NCBI GenBank assembly: GCA_028551475.1
Contig: CM052359.1
Coordinates: 15,315,583-15,379,582, forward strand
Source: Casuarina equisetifolia
Lineage: Eukaryota > Streptophyta > Magnoliopsida > Fagales > Casuarinaceae
DNA length: 64,000 bases
Direction: 5' to 3'
Shown: positions 46,901-61,500 of the stretch, piece by piece
Numbering within the stretch: the first letter of the stretch is position 1
Layout: each line of letters starts with the position of its first letter
The notes under the pieces: generated by a model
The model's database searches: none
The model's input: only the letters and a program-made list of their open reading frames with translations
Told to the model about the DNA's origin: nothing
Translations under genes and position numbers: made by a program

Positions 46901-48480
46901 AGAATTTCCGCCTTTGCTTATGGTATCTTGTTTTGCATAAACTCTTTAGACGGTCTAGAACTTCAATTCTAAAAGAGTTACTGTTTAACCCTCAATTCTC
47001 AGAAGAAGATTAATGGTTCATGATAATTTAGTAATAATGAGAGAAATAAAATTTTAAATTCAAGAAAGTTTTAGGTTCCGATTCGCTTTGATTTTTTTTT
47101 TTAAATATGTTTTCTCAATAACCTTTATCTCTTAGAAAAGAACATTATAGTATTTATAGGTTAAAAAAGGTTTTTCTTAAAAAAAAATTGTGGTTGGCAA
47201 ATTCCAATGTTAACGAGTTCCAATGTTTCTCTTAACTTCTTACCATAACAACTTGAACAAGTAATTGAAATTTACAATTTAATGAAATAGGACTCCTATT
47301 TTAGTCCCTTTTTATTGTATTATTCTCAGATCAAGCTCTGAGACGAGACTTTCGTTTTTCTTCCTTCTTTTTATTTTTTCTTAATTAAACCCGGTAGACA
47401 GAACTCTCAAATTTCTCATTCAATATAAAATAATTATATTTCTATTGTACAAGCTGAACCTTTTGCAAAAGTTGGTAAAAATATTTGTAAAAGTCAATCT
47501 CGTAATGTCAATCAAAAACAACCCTCTTCCCATCCTTGATGAAGACGGGATCCAGTGGTCGTCTCCAATGCAATTACATTACCTAACTTTGTAGTTCTCA
47601 AAAAGAGAAGTGTGAGGATGGACGAACTTCTGGTTAATCCAAGTGCGTTTACATTAACATGCAGGTTACATAAATCCAGATGAAACAAAATCGGAGAAGC
47701 TGTTATTGTATCACTAGAAAAGATATGGGGATCTCATGCATGTGATCTACCAAAAACTACAAAAATCAAGGATCTTTACAAGAGGATGCTTTTGACAACT
47801 TAAAAAAGAAGTTAATAGAAAAAAAAAAAAAAAGAGGAAGGAAAAAAAATAGAAAAAAGAAAAAAAAGATGTCTATCAATTCTACTTGGTGAAGAAAGGC
47901 CCATAATTGCTTAAGTCAATTGGAAGTATACATTACCTAAAACTTCATACTCTTAAGATTCAATGTTGAGTGTATGAGTGAGTGTGTGTTAAATAATAAT
48001 AATAATAATCATAATAATAATGCTTATAAGAAAGTTGATTATTTGTTCATTTCATACAAAGAGGTTCCACCTTCCATTTCTTTAATTAGGAAAATACTAA
48101 TGTTTAAAGCTTCAAAGATGAATGAGCACATCATATGCTATGACAAGATTAAAATGGTATGTCACCTACCACATCACATTACCTATCAACATCTTAAACT
48201 TTTACTACTTGTTCGCTAATGCAGTTTATTGTCCCACAGTTTGATTAAGCCCAATAAAAATTGATATGAGGAAATTAAAGGGTCTTATAAATACAGATAA
48301 AACGGTTAGTTTGATCACATATTTTTTCATTTATGTGTTATGACAAGTTAAATCATTTTCTTGACATTCTTTGTTAGATTCTAATGAAATTAATTATGTG
48401 CTTGTAATTGCTACCACCTAAACAATAATTGACGAATTTTTTTTTATTTTTTCTATTCAAATTAAGAAATTAGTATCCGT
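43980..48480. other. Long intergenic region downstream of MYB
   Basis: No recognisable gene. It contains the MYB 3' untranslated end (to about 44,060), a (TA)n run at 46040-46053, a nine-G run at 46326-46334, an A-rich stretch at 47818-47870 and an (AAT)n run at about 47992-48022. Open frames up to 144 codons (minus 46138-46572) were read and show no family motif. GC content rises around 45,590-46,600. Confidence 0.45.
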
Positions 48481-49080
48481 CCACCCTTTCCATTTACCCT
48501 TCTAATTTTGAAAAAGTTTATTTACTTGTGGCTTCGTAGTGTCAAGATGGTGATGGGAACCATGAGTGCTCCACGCGAAGCTGGGCTTGTTCCCATTGTG
48601 ACTTCTTTCGTCGACGAAGTAACGGGCTCTGCCAATTGCGTGTGGCAGAGTATTTTCCGTACGTGTGGTTGCTTGATTGGCTTGCTCGTACGAGCAGCAA
48701 AAGTGGGGTCAAGATCGCCGGCAGAAAATCCTATTGAAGTGACGATGTTTCTCATGCAACCCTCCGTCCACTGTTGCTCCTCTTCGCCTTCTGGCTTTTC
48801 CTCGTGAGCTTGAGCTTGTGAGGGTGAAAGCTACGATTACCAAGTAGCACCATTGCGGCTATTATGGGAGGTGGTTGAGGCATCGTTAGGCGGAGTCTTT
48901 GAGGAGATCTTGTGCTTGCGCCAACCACACCAAGAGGCTCACAAAGGACGCCGAAGTCAGTAAATGTACCTCTTTTTGGTTGACTGGTTAAATTGTCGAG
49001 GACACTGGTCAAAATCCCATCTGTCATACAGGACGCCTTCTAGATTTTCCTCAAAGCTGTTGTGAATGTGTCAGTCAACA
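48480..49080 (-). other. GC-richer stretch with overlapping open frames
   Basis: Both strands are open for up to about 100 codons (plus 48508-48807; minus 48522-48755, extendable upstream to about 48,825 without ATG, with 'EEEQQWTEGCMRNIV'; minus 48752-49027). Composition is less AT-biased than the surroundings, which suggests former coding sequence, but I recognise no domain and no splice-consistent model. Confidence 0.25.
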
Positions 49081-51582
49081 TCGGCCGGCCATTTTTGACA
49101 AAATATTAGAGCACAGAAACGGTTGAGTCGACAGATCGGGAGATGGTGAGGTCTGTGACCAGTCAATCAAGGCTGGTTCTAGGAACCTCCACACTCGTCA
49201 GGCATATTACCCTTTTGAGTGGAGAGATGAAAGAAAAGGAAAGCAAGAATGAATGGCCTTAGATATAGATGTAGAGAAAGAGTTTTGTCATTTGATCTTA
49301 GACATATTGAAGGGACCCGATTCTCATCGAATCCTTATATTGGCCGCAAATGATTAAGCGAAAGATAAACGTGTGTCAACTACTCCATTAATCTTCTAAA
49401 CGAGGTTGTCTCCACCATATCTGATACTCGTCAACTTCTTTTTTAAAATGAAAAACAAAAGCAAAAAGCAAGACAACAACAGCAAAGAAATGGTGGATAG
49501 GACAAAGTATCTCAAAATGAATGCCTAAAACAGGGACCATTGATAACGGTACAGAACCAACCCCGCCGTGGGTTCCACCACAACAGAAGAAGGCAAAAAG
49601 CGGAATCCCTTTTTGTTGCGTAGGTATGAAAGAGAATTGGAAAAATATCTTCCTTTCTTCTGTTTGGTTGGAGGGAAAAAAAAAAAAAATGAGGGGAAGA
49701 ACAAAAAGACCCTTGTTTGGGGTGGCAGATGGAAAGTAAATCGGATGTCGTAGTTTGCTTGTAACAGCGGTTATCTTCATCGGTACCTAATCCATGATAA
49801 AGCTATAAATGTAAAATTGACCCTTCGCGACCAAATCCGGAAGACGTGGGTCCCATGGATAAATGATGACACAAGGTTTAGCCAACACACTGAGAAAATG
49901 ATGATCGGGTGGTATGTATGGACCACAACTACACGTGCTCAAGGGATCTCAGTATATCCAGTAAGCACCGGACAACTAATGACATAAAAAGAAGCAACTA
50001 ACAAAGTTTTATAGGCAAGCTTTTTGTTGGAAATCCCATACTTACGTATCATTCCAGCGCCTGACTCCTCCACGGTAAGAGAAGTATTCTTATCCTGATC
50101 TTGTAGTAGCTTGATCGGTTCTGGATCCAACTAATGGTGTCCAACTATCTGAATCCAGCTTCTAACGCCAGAGAGCCATCAAGCTGAAATATGACATCCT
50201 GTACTATCGATGGAAAGCAGCTGGCAAAAAGTTTATATCTTCTTTTGGATACTTTTCTCAGTTTAAGCTGGAAGAACGAACCCCACACAAAAGATCCAAA
50301 AAGAGATGACATTCTGAACAAGAGCTATTGTCAAGTTCACCTTCCTGTTGACAATCATTTACCTTAGTTGAGAGCAAATATTATTTAGAACCTCTTGAAT
50401 TTAAGTTCCACACCTTAATTTCAGACTCAACATTTGAAGTTGCGTGAATGGGAATGTGAGTAAAAATGGAAAAAAAGAAAAAAAGAAAAGGTTTTAACTT
50501 CCTCGGTTGGTCCCTAAATGCTACTTTTTAGCACCCACATGCCAAAAACATGCCAACTCCCAATGTTATTCTTTACTACCGTCAACGAAGGTTGGTAGAG
50601 AAGAAAGGTTGAGGTCGTCGTCCTAGTGTGTCTCCAAACGACCAAACCTTCCAGGATCACCGATCGTCTTTCCCCCATGACACAAATTTAAGCATATAAT
50701 ACGCTGGGTTTTAGGAGTGAAAGTTTGAGAGGGGTCATGCAATAGAATATATCTTTGGGATTTGCAGTTTCTATTCGGCTTTAACAAGTGTCCGAAAGAC
50801 GATGCAAAACTTGTTATTAACAAATTTGATATCATTGGAGTACTTGAACTGGCTTTAAAAACTCTAGACTTATACCCCTTACTTAATATGACTAGCGTTC
50901 TAAGATCAACTCTGGCTACTAAAACAGATCAAAAGCGACCACAAAACTCCAGTATCTAATTAGGCTTACAAAATAATAAGACGAGACCAATATCCACCGA
51001 CTGTGGCCTCAGGCCACAAGAGCTGACATTAAAAAGGAAAAAACAACTCTTTTTCATTTATAAACTCTTAATGTGCTAAATTAAGACTACAAGAAGACAT
51101 TGACACCTTCGAATCCACCATGATAACCAATAGAGTTGCTTCCAAAGAGGATAGTTCCTTTCTCTACCAACTCACGGAAGAAAAATGAGATAAAAGAGCC
51201 AAAAGTGCAGATGCGAAACAATATAATAAAGCCACTTTAGAGTCACCAGTGTCGTTGAGTAATAAATAGTTTGTCACCTCTTGGTTGTCTTTCAATCTAC
51301 ACCCGTTACTTGGCAGGTGTGGTGGGACTTTTTATTTGGTTTTCTAACTTTAGGTAACCGATTTTGCATTCAAAGTTAGTGTACCTATGGGTTTACCACA
51401 TCCAAAGTCACTTCGTGATGGAGTTGTTATAGAACTACTAATTCTGGCAGATAATGGCCCTACAACCAAAAAGAAATTGATAGTGGTCTCAATCATCAAA
51501 CTTAAATGGTCTTTCTGAACCACGTCTACACCCAAAATAGCACCAAAAGCGAAAACTGAAGAAAATGATTCTCCATTACATA
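49081..51582. other. Intergenic, with an HSP90-like scrap
   Basis: No intact gene. On the minus strand 50046-50130, 'LLQDQDKNTSLTVEESGAGM' resembles the ATPase-domain stretch D-K-N.TLTI.DSG.GM of HSP90, bounded by AG and by a GTAAG donor-like sequence. The partner exons are not visible. A 10-A run at 49679-49688 and other A-rich runs occur. Minus 51090-51180 (ending 'GGFEGVNVFL') is another protein-like but unassigned frame. Confidence 0.25.
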
Positions 51583-54500
51583 TTAGTAACCTCTAGTTGG
51601 ACGGCAAACATGATTTCTCTTACGAGCATGTTCTTCACTATGATGCTGTGTTCGACATGCATATCCATACCAGCAATCTTCCCTTTTTGATGCATCTGAC
51701 GGTAACAGCTATAAGAGACATAAAACGACTACATCAAAATTTAATACGGACTTCAAAACTAACAAGTCGTCTAAACACCATGTCGCTGCAGCTTCACATC
51801 CTAAATTAGATGATCACTGCCGTATACTAGTTATGTAAAAATGGAACTAAGCAGTCTTCGCTATCGAAAAGATGAAACATTTATCAAATATATCCCCTGT
51901 AGCAGAAGAAGATAGGACATCGATCTGATTAATTGCAAAGGTATTTTCAGAAAGTTGGTTAGGCATGCTGCTCTTCAAAGCACCTTCAGAAACACAGGTA
52001 AGAAGAGTTCCAAAATTACTTCATTAACAAAGTTAATGCAACTAGCTGTGTGGCTAGACACTTGTGCTATTGGGAATGTGTTGTCTGGACTAAGAATCCA
52101 CACAAACTAGGAACTTATTCAAAAACTTAAGATATATATAGAACAACATTTGACCCCAGGAATAGGGTTTTGCATTTGATGGAGGAAAATAAACAGCTGA
52201 AACTACCGCAAGGTCTGAAACATAAGCACCATAGTTTCTGGAACTACAACAATCTCAAACATTATGCTACAGGGACAACTATTTCTACATGAAATACATG
52301 ACTTAGCTACTTCAAATTGGCTTTTTCAATTATTTATTTATTTATTTATTCTCTTAGTTTTTTATAAGTAATGGCATATTGAGATGACTGAAGATCTCCA
52401 TTTCTTGAGAAGTTGCCTTTCCTGTTTCACAATCCCAGACAGGTGTGATTTTCATTGTTTGAGGCTTTGACTCAATAACTGGACTGCCAATGCATGTGAT
52501 TTGTTAGCTATCACATTCAAATATGGCCGACTGTCTAGGGATAAACCTACACGTTACATAGGTACACGCAACTTTCAAGTTTGGCTTGACCCAGGAGGCA
52601 AGTTGGACTGTTTTTTACCTACATTTGAATGGTGCACCGCACCTGTGACCTAAAAGGCAATTTTGTCATATGAAAGGCTTTTAAATCTATTCATAGGGCC
52701 TAAATTATTGCAAGGCCTTAATATGCAGAGCACAAAATTTTAAAAGCACATATATGAGATGGGGAAACATGAATATAATTTCTTAAGGAAACATGTGAAA
52801 TTTATTGGACATGATCTCACTAGCAACCGAATATAGGATTAGAAACTTGATTTTTCTTAGTGCTTTAAGCTGACGATACTTACAGACTTGGGCAATGAAA
52901 TCCGGAACCAGTACAAGAGAAATGAGACTAATTTTTCATAACATCCGCTGCATCCAAAATAAAAGTCCACAGTAAAAGTCCAGCATTTTTGAGCCAAAGG
53001 CAGAGCTTCACTCTATAAACTTGATAAGTATTGCATAAAAGAAAATTTAGAAGGAATTACTTAAGCTCCAGAATGAATCATAATTCTGAAAGCAGTATTA
53101 ACTGTATAAAGAAAAAGCAATCGGGTTTGACACATCATCTGTTTGTCCCCCCTCCTCCACAAAACTTCACTCCTTTTCCCGATTTATTTCTTTTGTCTTT
53201 TTCCTTTTGCATAATACTGTTAATACTGGTTGGATTGCTTTAACACAGAAGTGACTCGAGCAAATGGCTTTGAAAGAAGGTTGTACTGGAAATTTCAACT
53301 AACCCATGGACAGCCTTAAATTCAAGCATGACATATAAAAAATTAATGTCCAAAGTCTCTAGATCTTCCAAGCTCAAAAGGGTCTGCATCTGAAGTAGAT
53401 TCTTAAAAACTACTATCCATTAGGATCCTGATTTTGTTTGCGGGATCTTAAATGATCCTAGTGTTTATACAATTTCCTTGACCCATAATGTCACAAAATT
53501 TTAACCTTCCACTATTTGGCCCCACATGTTTATAAGACCTAAAAACCATAAGAACCATAAAACCATTCAGATGCGTTAACTTATTATGAGCATAAGACAA
53601 GGACAATGATTGGAGGTGCTCATGATGCTGATTCGAAATAAGACAATGGTCAATGTAATCTAAAGAAACAGTAGGAAAGTTCAACTTTCACTTGCAAAGG
53701 TTGCTTAGTTAAGGTAGTCACTTCATCTACTCTGATAAATGACTGTGTTTCTTAGTTCTTTTTCTTTCTTCTTCTTTCAGGTTTAATTCTAAGACATTGA
53801 ACTACTAACCTTAATTAGAAACAAATCAAATAATTACATACTTTGTAGCTACTTTAACGTTTTGTATGAGAATACCCACTTTGATCTTCTGATCCACTTC
53901 TGAAGATCATCCACTGATCCTAGGCAGGATCCCAAATTTCAACGTTATAACAGAGTTAATCTTCAATTATGATGATTCTAAGATACTAGCAGCACAAAAA
54001 ATTCAGTTCTCAAGACAAAAACAACTCCGCTTTATGAGTCAGTTGAAAACCCTGTATGTTCTAGGAACTTGACCACCATCTGTGAAGCACACTACATACA
54101 CCATATCTATTCTCATACTCTGATTAGATTGAATTGTAGAAGTGTTGTCTGTGATCACAGTACGTAAAAGTAAAACTTGGCTATAGTACTAGTAAGAAGG
54201 AGCTCCAACCATCACTGCTTCTTTAGGGTTATTGCTCAAATGTGACTAGCACAGCTCTGAAAATATATAAACACATAGTTTTTTGAATATTATAAAACTT
54301 ATTAGTTTAACAGATGAAGTGAAAACACTAAAGGTGTGTAAATTATAAAGAAAATTCTGAAGGTATGAAAAAGAGCTCTTTTTACCCTAATCATTGCAAC
54401 AAAAGTATCAACCTATAGCGGGCCTATTCTATCCTGGAATAAGAAAGAGAAAACAAAGAGGAAAGGTAAGTCTAGTTGCAGTAAGTCACATGCCAACCTA

Positions 54501-55506
54501 GCTTTGATGTGCGGGCTCGTTATTCTTGGAACCAAGCACATCTCTTCTAATTAGGAAATCCTTGGTCCCTCATATTGAGAGTAAATCTCAAACTGTTAGC
54601 AATAAAGTGTAGCATTACTGAAACTGAAAACAAAAGATGAAAAGCCAAATGATGAAAACAAGAAGGTTCCAGACTGCTCCATATCCAATAAAGTGTAAAC
54701 ATACCATACTGGAGTGTATGACTAAGCACCATTTTTCAAGCATAATTAGTCTCATAGTGTAGTATTGAGAGTCATGCTTCTTGATCATGCTAAAATAAAC
54801 ACGAAGGACTACTGTAGTATTTTGCACTTCAGACCAGTTGAAACATTGCAAAACCATTGCAACATTAAAAATAACTCATAATCATATGATTAGATCTGTG
54901 ATGAGTTCATAGATGAATTCACTAATAAGTAACAGCAAGAAGAGAATTAATTCATCTATTGAAAAAAAAAAAAAAAGTCCCAGACGCAAAATAAAACTCA
55001 CTTGCAAACATGTGTTGCGGCAGAAACCATCTCAGCATGTTCCAGTGGCATGTTTGTTCTATCTGTCAAGAGAACAGAAGTACCCCTATGTTAAAACAAG
55101 GAATTATTAAAAGTGAGAACATTCAAGAATGAAATCATGTCAGATTTCTATCATAACCAGAAGGTATAAAATTAACTATATTGGACTTTAATCCAGGTAT
55201 AAGAAAAGAACCACAAACCTATCTACCCAGAGGACCTACCAGTTGTGCCAAGAAACAAAGACGTTGGAATATGACTTAAATCCAGATGTTGGCACCGCAG
55301 AAATGTAACATGATCCAATACTTCCCTACACTATCTTATGAACTCCTTTTGTCTTTAAATTAAGTACATTTTTCTCAATCAGAAATGACAAGAAGGAAAA
55401 ACAAAAAAAAGAAAAAGGAAGAGAAAAATAACAAAAAGAATCCTACCAGAATTCAAGATAGAAAAGCTAATTTGGCTAGCGGAAAGCTTAAGGTTACAAA
55501 TGATCC

Positions 55507-55566
<60 letters not shown>

Positions 55567-58500
55567 TGGGGGGGGGGGGCGCAGGGTGCTGGAAATATTT
55601 TCTTTTAACTGTGTAATACTGCAGATCATTTTGCAAGCTTACTCTACATAAGGAACAAGGAATATAGATGAACAGCTCTCAAGCATCAAAACCTATTAAT
55701 ACAACAGTTGGTAGAAAATTCAACAGCCTAGGCTTTGATCTGTAGTAGGATGAGAAAACAAACAATGTTCGCTGATAAACTGCTCACTATCATCAAAAGC
55801 AATCTGATACATATGAGCATCATCATGAAAGTCGGAAACAGACTCCATTCTTCAATCATGGAACTACAAGTATAGTACTTGCCAATTTCTCTGTTGTCCA
55901 ACTTTGCAGTCCAATCTGAGATCACACCCTGCAATGTTCTTCCCATCTGTATGATACACCTCTCTGTGATCTAAGGAACCATTAATGGAGTCAGATCAAA
56001 CCACACATTAACTGAAACACTTACAATAAAAGTTGAGACTTTGCTGCAGTGAAACCTACATCATGTTCATGCCGATTTCCTTCGTGCACTGCATCAGGAA
56101 GTCTAGAGATAGTGCGATCTGAGATCTGCAAAGCTTAAAAAGAAGAATATTAATCATAAAAACCCATTGCTCTAGCAACCTTCAGTTGGTCACTTTTCAC
56201 ATACAGTTATTGTGGGTACAAAAGAAGTTTTCAAAACAATAATGGCGAGGTACATAAAATATCAAGTACTGATCAATTGATAGATTAGGTAATCACTTAG
56301 CACCATTTTCTTTACTGCAATAACTAAAACAAAGAAACTTTCTAGAAAGAATTCATGAACCACGGATATCTCTAAGTGGGATCTTTTGTTGAAATGGGTA
56401 CGTAGGATAAACAACAAACATTAGCTTTTACGTGGGAATATTCCTACAAGTACCGTAAATAAGGAAGATTTGATCGACAAGGTTTCACAAGTAGCTATGT
56501 GGCCAACTGTGACGAAGTTAATCAAAAATTTGAAAGTCGAAACAGTGATTAAAAAGAGGAAGTAAATGGACGGCTATTAGCAAAGAAACCCCAAAAAGCA
56601 TCCCTTGTAAATGGACAGCTACTATCAAAGAACAGCAACATTAGGGGCTCAGGAATAGGAACCCCAAAATAAGTAGAGAAACAGGTCCCAATGAGCCCAT
56701 TTGTAAACCTCAGTTACACTCCATTTTTGTACTGAAGGTTACACGCAACCAGATAGCTCCCAATAATTCAGGGCAAAAACAACTGAGCAAGAAGCAGCAC
56801 ATACTGGTACAAAAGTCTCATGACTACAAATAGGGTAAAATTCGCTTGTTGTAAGCCTTTGGGCGTGCCAATAAGCACCACAAAATGTTCTATCACATCC
56901 TACACCTGCAAGAGTAAGAACATGTAAATGAAAGCATAAGTATAAAGATTCTTTATCACAGTCAAACCTAAAGGGCCAAGAAAGTACATATCCAGCAGAG
57001 ATCTTCCTATCTTGATAAATGCTTTAAGTTAAATCAAACCCTATTTAGAGACATCAACAGTCTCTCTGATCTAAAATTTATCCAGTGAATTTATGAACTG
57101 TTTTGGTGACTGCTGTAAAAGCAAAGTCTAAGAACTTCAATCACCCACATTGGTTGTATGTCAAATTGTTCTTAACTTGTAGATCTACAAGCTAGAAAGT
57201 AGCCTTAGCCTGCTTCAAATAAAAAATTGAGGACAAAAAAAAACCATATTATCGTAAACAAAGTTGTAAACAGATGGATACACTAAAACTTACAGTGCTG
57301 TGGTACACCAATATCACTTCGGGAAGGCATTATTCCTCCACAGCCTTGACACTGAAGATGGACCGTGTTCTCATTGCAGTGAAACCCACCCAATTCAGTA
57401 TCTGGAACAAATCAGCTCATCAAATATAAAACTACTCCTCGAGAGTGAAGCAACAAGTTAGACAAATGAAACCAGAAACATTTGCAGACAACAAAACCCA
57501 AAACCTGAAACACACTCACACTTTTAAGTTAAGGTTGGTAGATGGCATAGAAAGTACTTTGTACTCTAAATGTAAAGGGAATCATATAATACCAATATAA
57601 GTAAAATTGGCACAACAATAAACCTTAATTCAAGGTCTTCTTCTTATGAAACTGTCATTTTCTCCCTCTGCCATCTCTTTACTTTGTTGTCATACTATTC
57701 AACTTGGTACCAGAGCAATCAATTCTTTAAAAAGGGGAGGGGGGAAAAAAAAAGAAGAGAGCGAGATTGAACTATAAGAACACTGATATCAGCTGCACAT
57801 ACGCCGTTGAAGGAATAAAGAGAGGAAGTCCCACATTTGATTGGAATCCATGGAATTTCCATCCATCTTGCTGCTGACAGATTATCGGTCTGCATATGCA
57901 GTTTCAACTAAGAAAAAAACCGCAACAAAGTAGAGGGTTGGCTGGCTGGAATTTTAGTTTTCATTGACGTTTCCACACAAATCCAGTTCATTTGGGAGTC
58001 CAGGAGTAAATGGATTTTTCTGAATTTTTTCCTTGCAGAAATCTGCCATTCTGTGGTGGGAATAATAGTATCGGGAGGGACAATACGGTGGCTGTATAAA
58101 GAGGCGAAATGACAGGTCGTTTCTGTGTTGTGGTAAATGACAATTCTTGTAACTTGAAGAAACAACACCTCATTTAGTCTAAAGGGAAAATAACAGAAAT
58201 CTAGAACAACAGTAGGTTGTTTACCAAGAAGAAAGCAAACTGGAAAATGACAAATTATATTTGTCATCTTGTTTGTGCTGTTTATTAGGAGTGATCACTA
58301 CCATGCTAAGGCTATTTATGTTTCACCTGTGGTTGCAGCAGTTCCATTACGGAAGAAGGAGCTCTAATCCGTTTTTTCAAGCTTTCCATCTCCTGATAGA
58401 GGTCGAAAGACTTCCAGGAAGAGGGGTGAAAGAGAGCTTGACCAAAGGGAGAGGGCTTCATCTGGACATCTGTTTAATAATTTCTTTTACTAACTTATAT

Positions 58501-61500
58501 TTTGTGAGAGCTATTTGGTTACGTCTAGTAGAGCTATTTGGCTGAATTTTTAATTACAAAATGTCAGAAATAAGTTGACCTCAGAAAACTCGTAAACAAG
58601 GTTATACGATAGAAAATGAGATGATCTCCCATGGTAAAATCCAACATTTCTGGATCTTGCTTGCTGCAGTCTCCATGTTGACATTAAAAATAATGGAAAA
58701 TCAGATACTTAAATAGAGAATTCTAATAAATAAAATTAGATGGTCCCACGTAAAGAGTAGGTTGTTTGGCTAAATCTAGCTGAATATTTTAACTACCCTC
58801 ATGAGATTATTTAGGAATGGAAATTGTCTTAAGGAATTGATAATATAGAAAGAAGAGCACAGGAAATGACTTAAAATTTCGAGCCTTGTATGTAGAGCTA
58901 GGATATAATGTTTACTCTCTACAATGCTTTAGGCACGTGCTTACTAGGTTTCTGAACTATCAAATCATAAGTTGAAATTAGTAAGACATTGAAAAAAGCG
59001 AGTCTGATTAAACTAACTTTTTATTAAAACAACCAAATCAAATGTTTTGGAACCTTTTATTCAATGATTAAAGAAGTCCAACTTTCATGCTTGAAAAGTG
59101 TAATATGCTTTGATTCATACAAAGAAAAGTTTGTGCATGAATAATTTTCTTAGATTTCTTCAACAGGTTATCTCATAAGCATTTTACAAACAATGTGACA
59201 TTGTTATATAACTAAACATGGACCACATGTACTGGTTTCTAAATTGCATACTGTTTCTTTTACAATTCATGATTTCATGTAACATATTTAAATTATATGG
59301 AAGCCCTTTTCACTACCATACTCATCCATTTATTGATAGTGCCAAAGTCCAGAGTTTAAATTGTACCACTCTAGAGAACATTTACATTAAAGTGTGACTG
59401 AACAAGTCCAAACAGTCTTCTACACTGCACCCAAATTAATCAAGTTGTCCATTTGCATATCAACTCGTCCCGCTGATCCCAAGTTAATTCAAGATCCCAA
59501 AATGTTTGCAAAACCCCTCAATTTCTTGTGTAAAGTACTCTGGCTTACAGAAATGTTTTGCAGAAAATAGAGATGTGTTCATAGTCAGTTTATTTTATTT
59601 TTCTATGATCTTACACAAATGTTCACACTCGTACATCCCTTGAATGCTCAACCCTTGCAAACCAGATTAATCTTATCTATTTGTTGAGAGTTGTCTCACT
59701 TTGTCTGTTTCCGGCCTACACATGTTGCTGAAGAATGTGTCAATGGTCAAGGCAGCTAGAGGAATAAAAGTTCTAAGTGGATTAGTTAGAGTTGAGATAT
59801 AGATTTGTGATGGTAATTTGGCAGAAGAAGTGGATTTTGTTTAGAATAAGTTGTAACAAGACTGATGTCCCACTCATTCTTCTATTAAGTTGACTTTCAA
59901 TTAAATATTTTAGTTACCTTGATCATTATAATGCCTGATTAATTGTAGATTTCTTTTGTAGTTAAGAAAGAAAGACTACTAACGTATCCCTAATGATTCT
60001 GGTATGACAACCTATATGAATATAGGAGAACTTGAAGACATTCAAATCAAGGTAATGTATAGAAGTGTCTCTCAAACAACATCAGGCCAATTGGGCATGC
60101 AGAGTATCTTCACCTCATCTTGACAGTGTTGACATATCGTAATATTTTAGATGTACAAGGTCAACTACGTAATTATAATTTCTCTACGGTAATATGGATA
60201 GTATATTAGCAGGAGAAAGACTATTTTGAGTCCTCTTTTTTCTTCCACAACATTTACAGAATTGTTGAAATAATTTTCAAAACACAGGAAAACAAATGAT
60301 GATAATATTACCACATTGAAGGCATGAAAGATCTATGCCATCACTTTCCTCATCCACCAGCGAGTGAGCCCTCTTCCGAGAAAGATTTTTTCTAGATTTG
60401 ATGACCTGATTTAAATAGAACAAAAATTCACAAAAACAGAATGAATCATGAACTATTTAATAGTAGTGTCACTCTTACAAGAGCAGCATAAAATCTAAAC
60501 AATGATGTGAGCGCAGAAAATGAAAACATCATTATCAAATTAAGTCTATTTCAACAAAAAGAAGTAACATAGAAAAGACTGTTTACTTGCATAACAGATG
60601 CCAAAGTCATAAATGATACATAATTCACTAGTATACAGGGACAAATGCCATTTACAAGTAAACAAAGAAGAAATTTCAAGGGCACAAATTGTTTCTTCTA
60701 GTCAGCTCATAAACAGAAACTCATAAAGAATCCTCTTCCTACATAGTACTTCCATAAAAAATCTCTCCCATCAGTATTCACTAGAGATTTGATTTCTTGT
60801 CCAGATGTCTTGGCTAGTAACAGCCACTTAATGCAACAGAGCTGCTAAAAGAGTGCAATGATGACTCAAGGACAGGTGATGAACTTAAGTTTCTTCGAAA
60901 CCTATTCCTGTCATGAATTCAGAATGCTAAAAGTAGTAATGCCACTAACACAGGAACCAAGAAGATAGGGAAGATTAATTCCATTTATGTAGATTTTCAT
61001 TGCAACTGAGAATTAGATTAGGTAATTCAAGTTGCAGTCTGCATAGTTGTAGCATGATGATGCCCAAAAACTTTACTACAAAAGTTCACACCATTTTGAG
61101 AGGAACTAATATCATTTGATTCAGCCGCCATCACACAGTTGAATATATGTACAATGTATGAAAAGATAGGAAAAGTCATAAAAGCAACTTTGTATCACAT
61201 GGATTTCTCAAGAGGTTAAGGTCTAGAATACAGAAAAATCAGTCTCCTTTCCCTCTCTTTTACACCTTGTTTCAGGTTCTGGAGAGAAGTTAGTGAGCTT
61301 GTTGCTACAGGTAAGGGATTGACCAACCAGGCAAGCAGATAATCTCAGATCTATATATTACATTGTTCAACATTCCCTCAGAAAATCACGATACTCATCC
61401 TAATTATGCTGTTATTTTTAACACTGGTATATGAACCAAACTTTGCCAATATTCAACACTTCCAATGGCATACAGCACACCCAGTAGCTGGAAACAAGGG

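Noticed and set aside
51597..51809. 70-codon plus-strand frame
   Set aside because: Antisense to the terminal exon of the CHFR-like gene, which has a full, phase-consistent family match on the minus strand.
57719..58545. Frames of 60-120 codons between two CHFR exons
   Set aside because: They lie inside a 2.9-kb intron (57402-60311), match no family, and the host gene's phase skips them.
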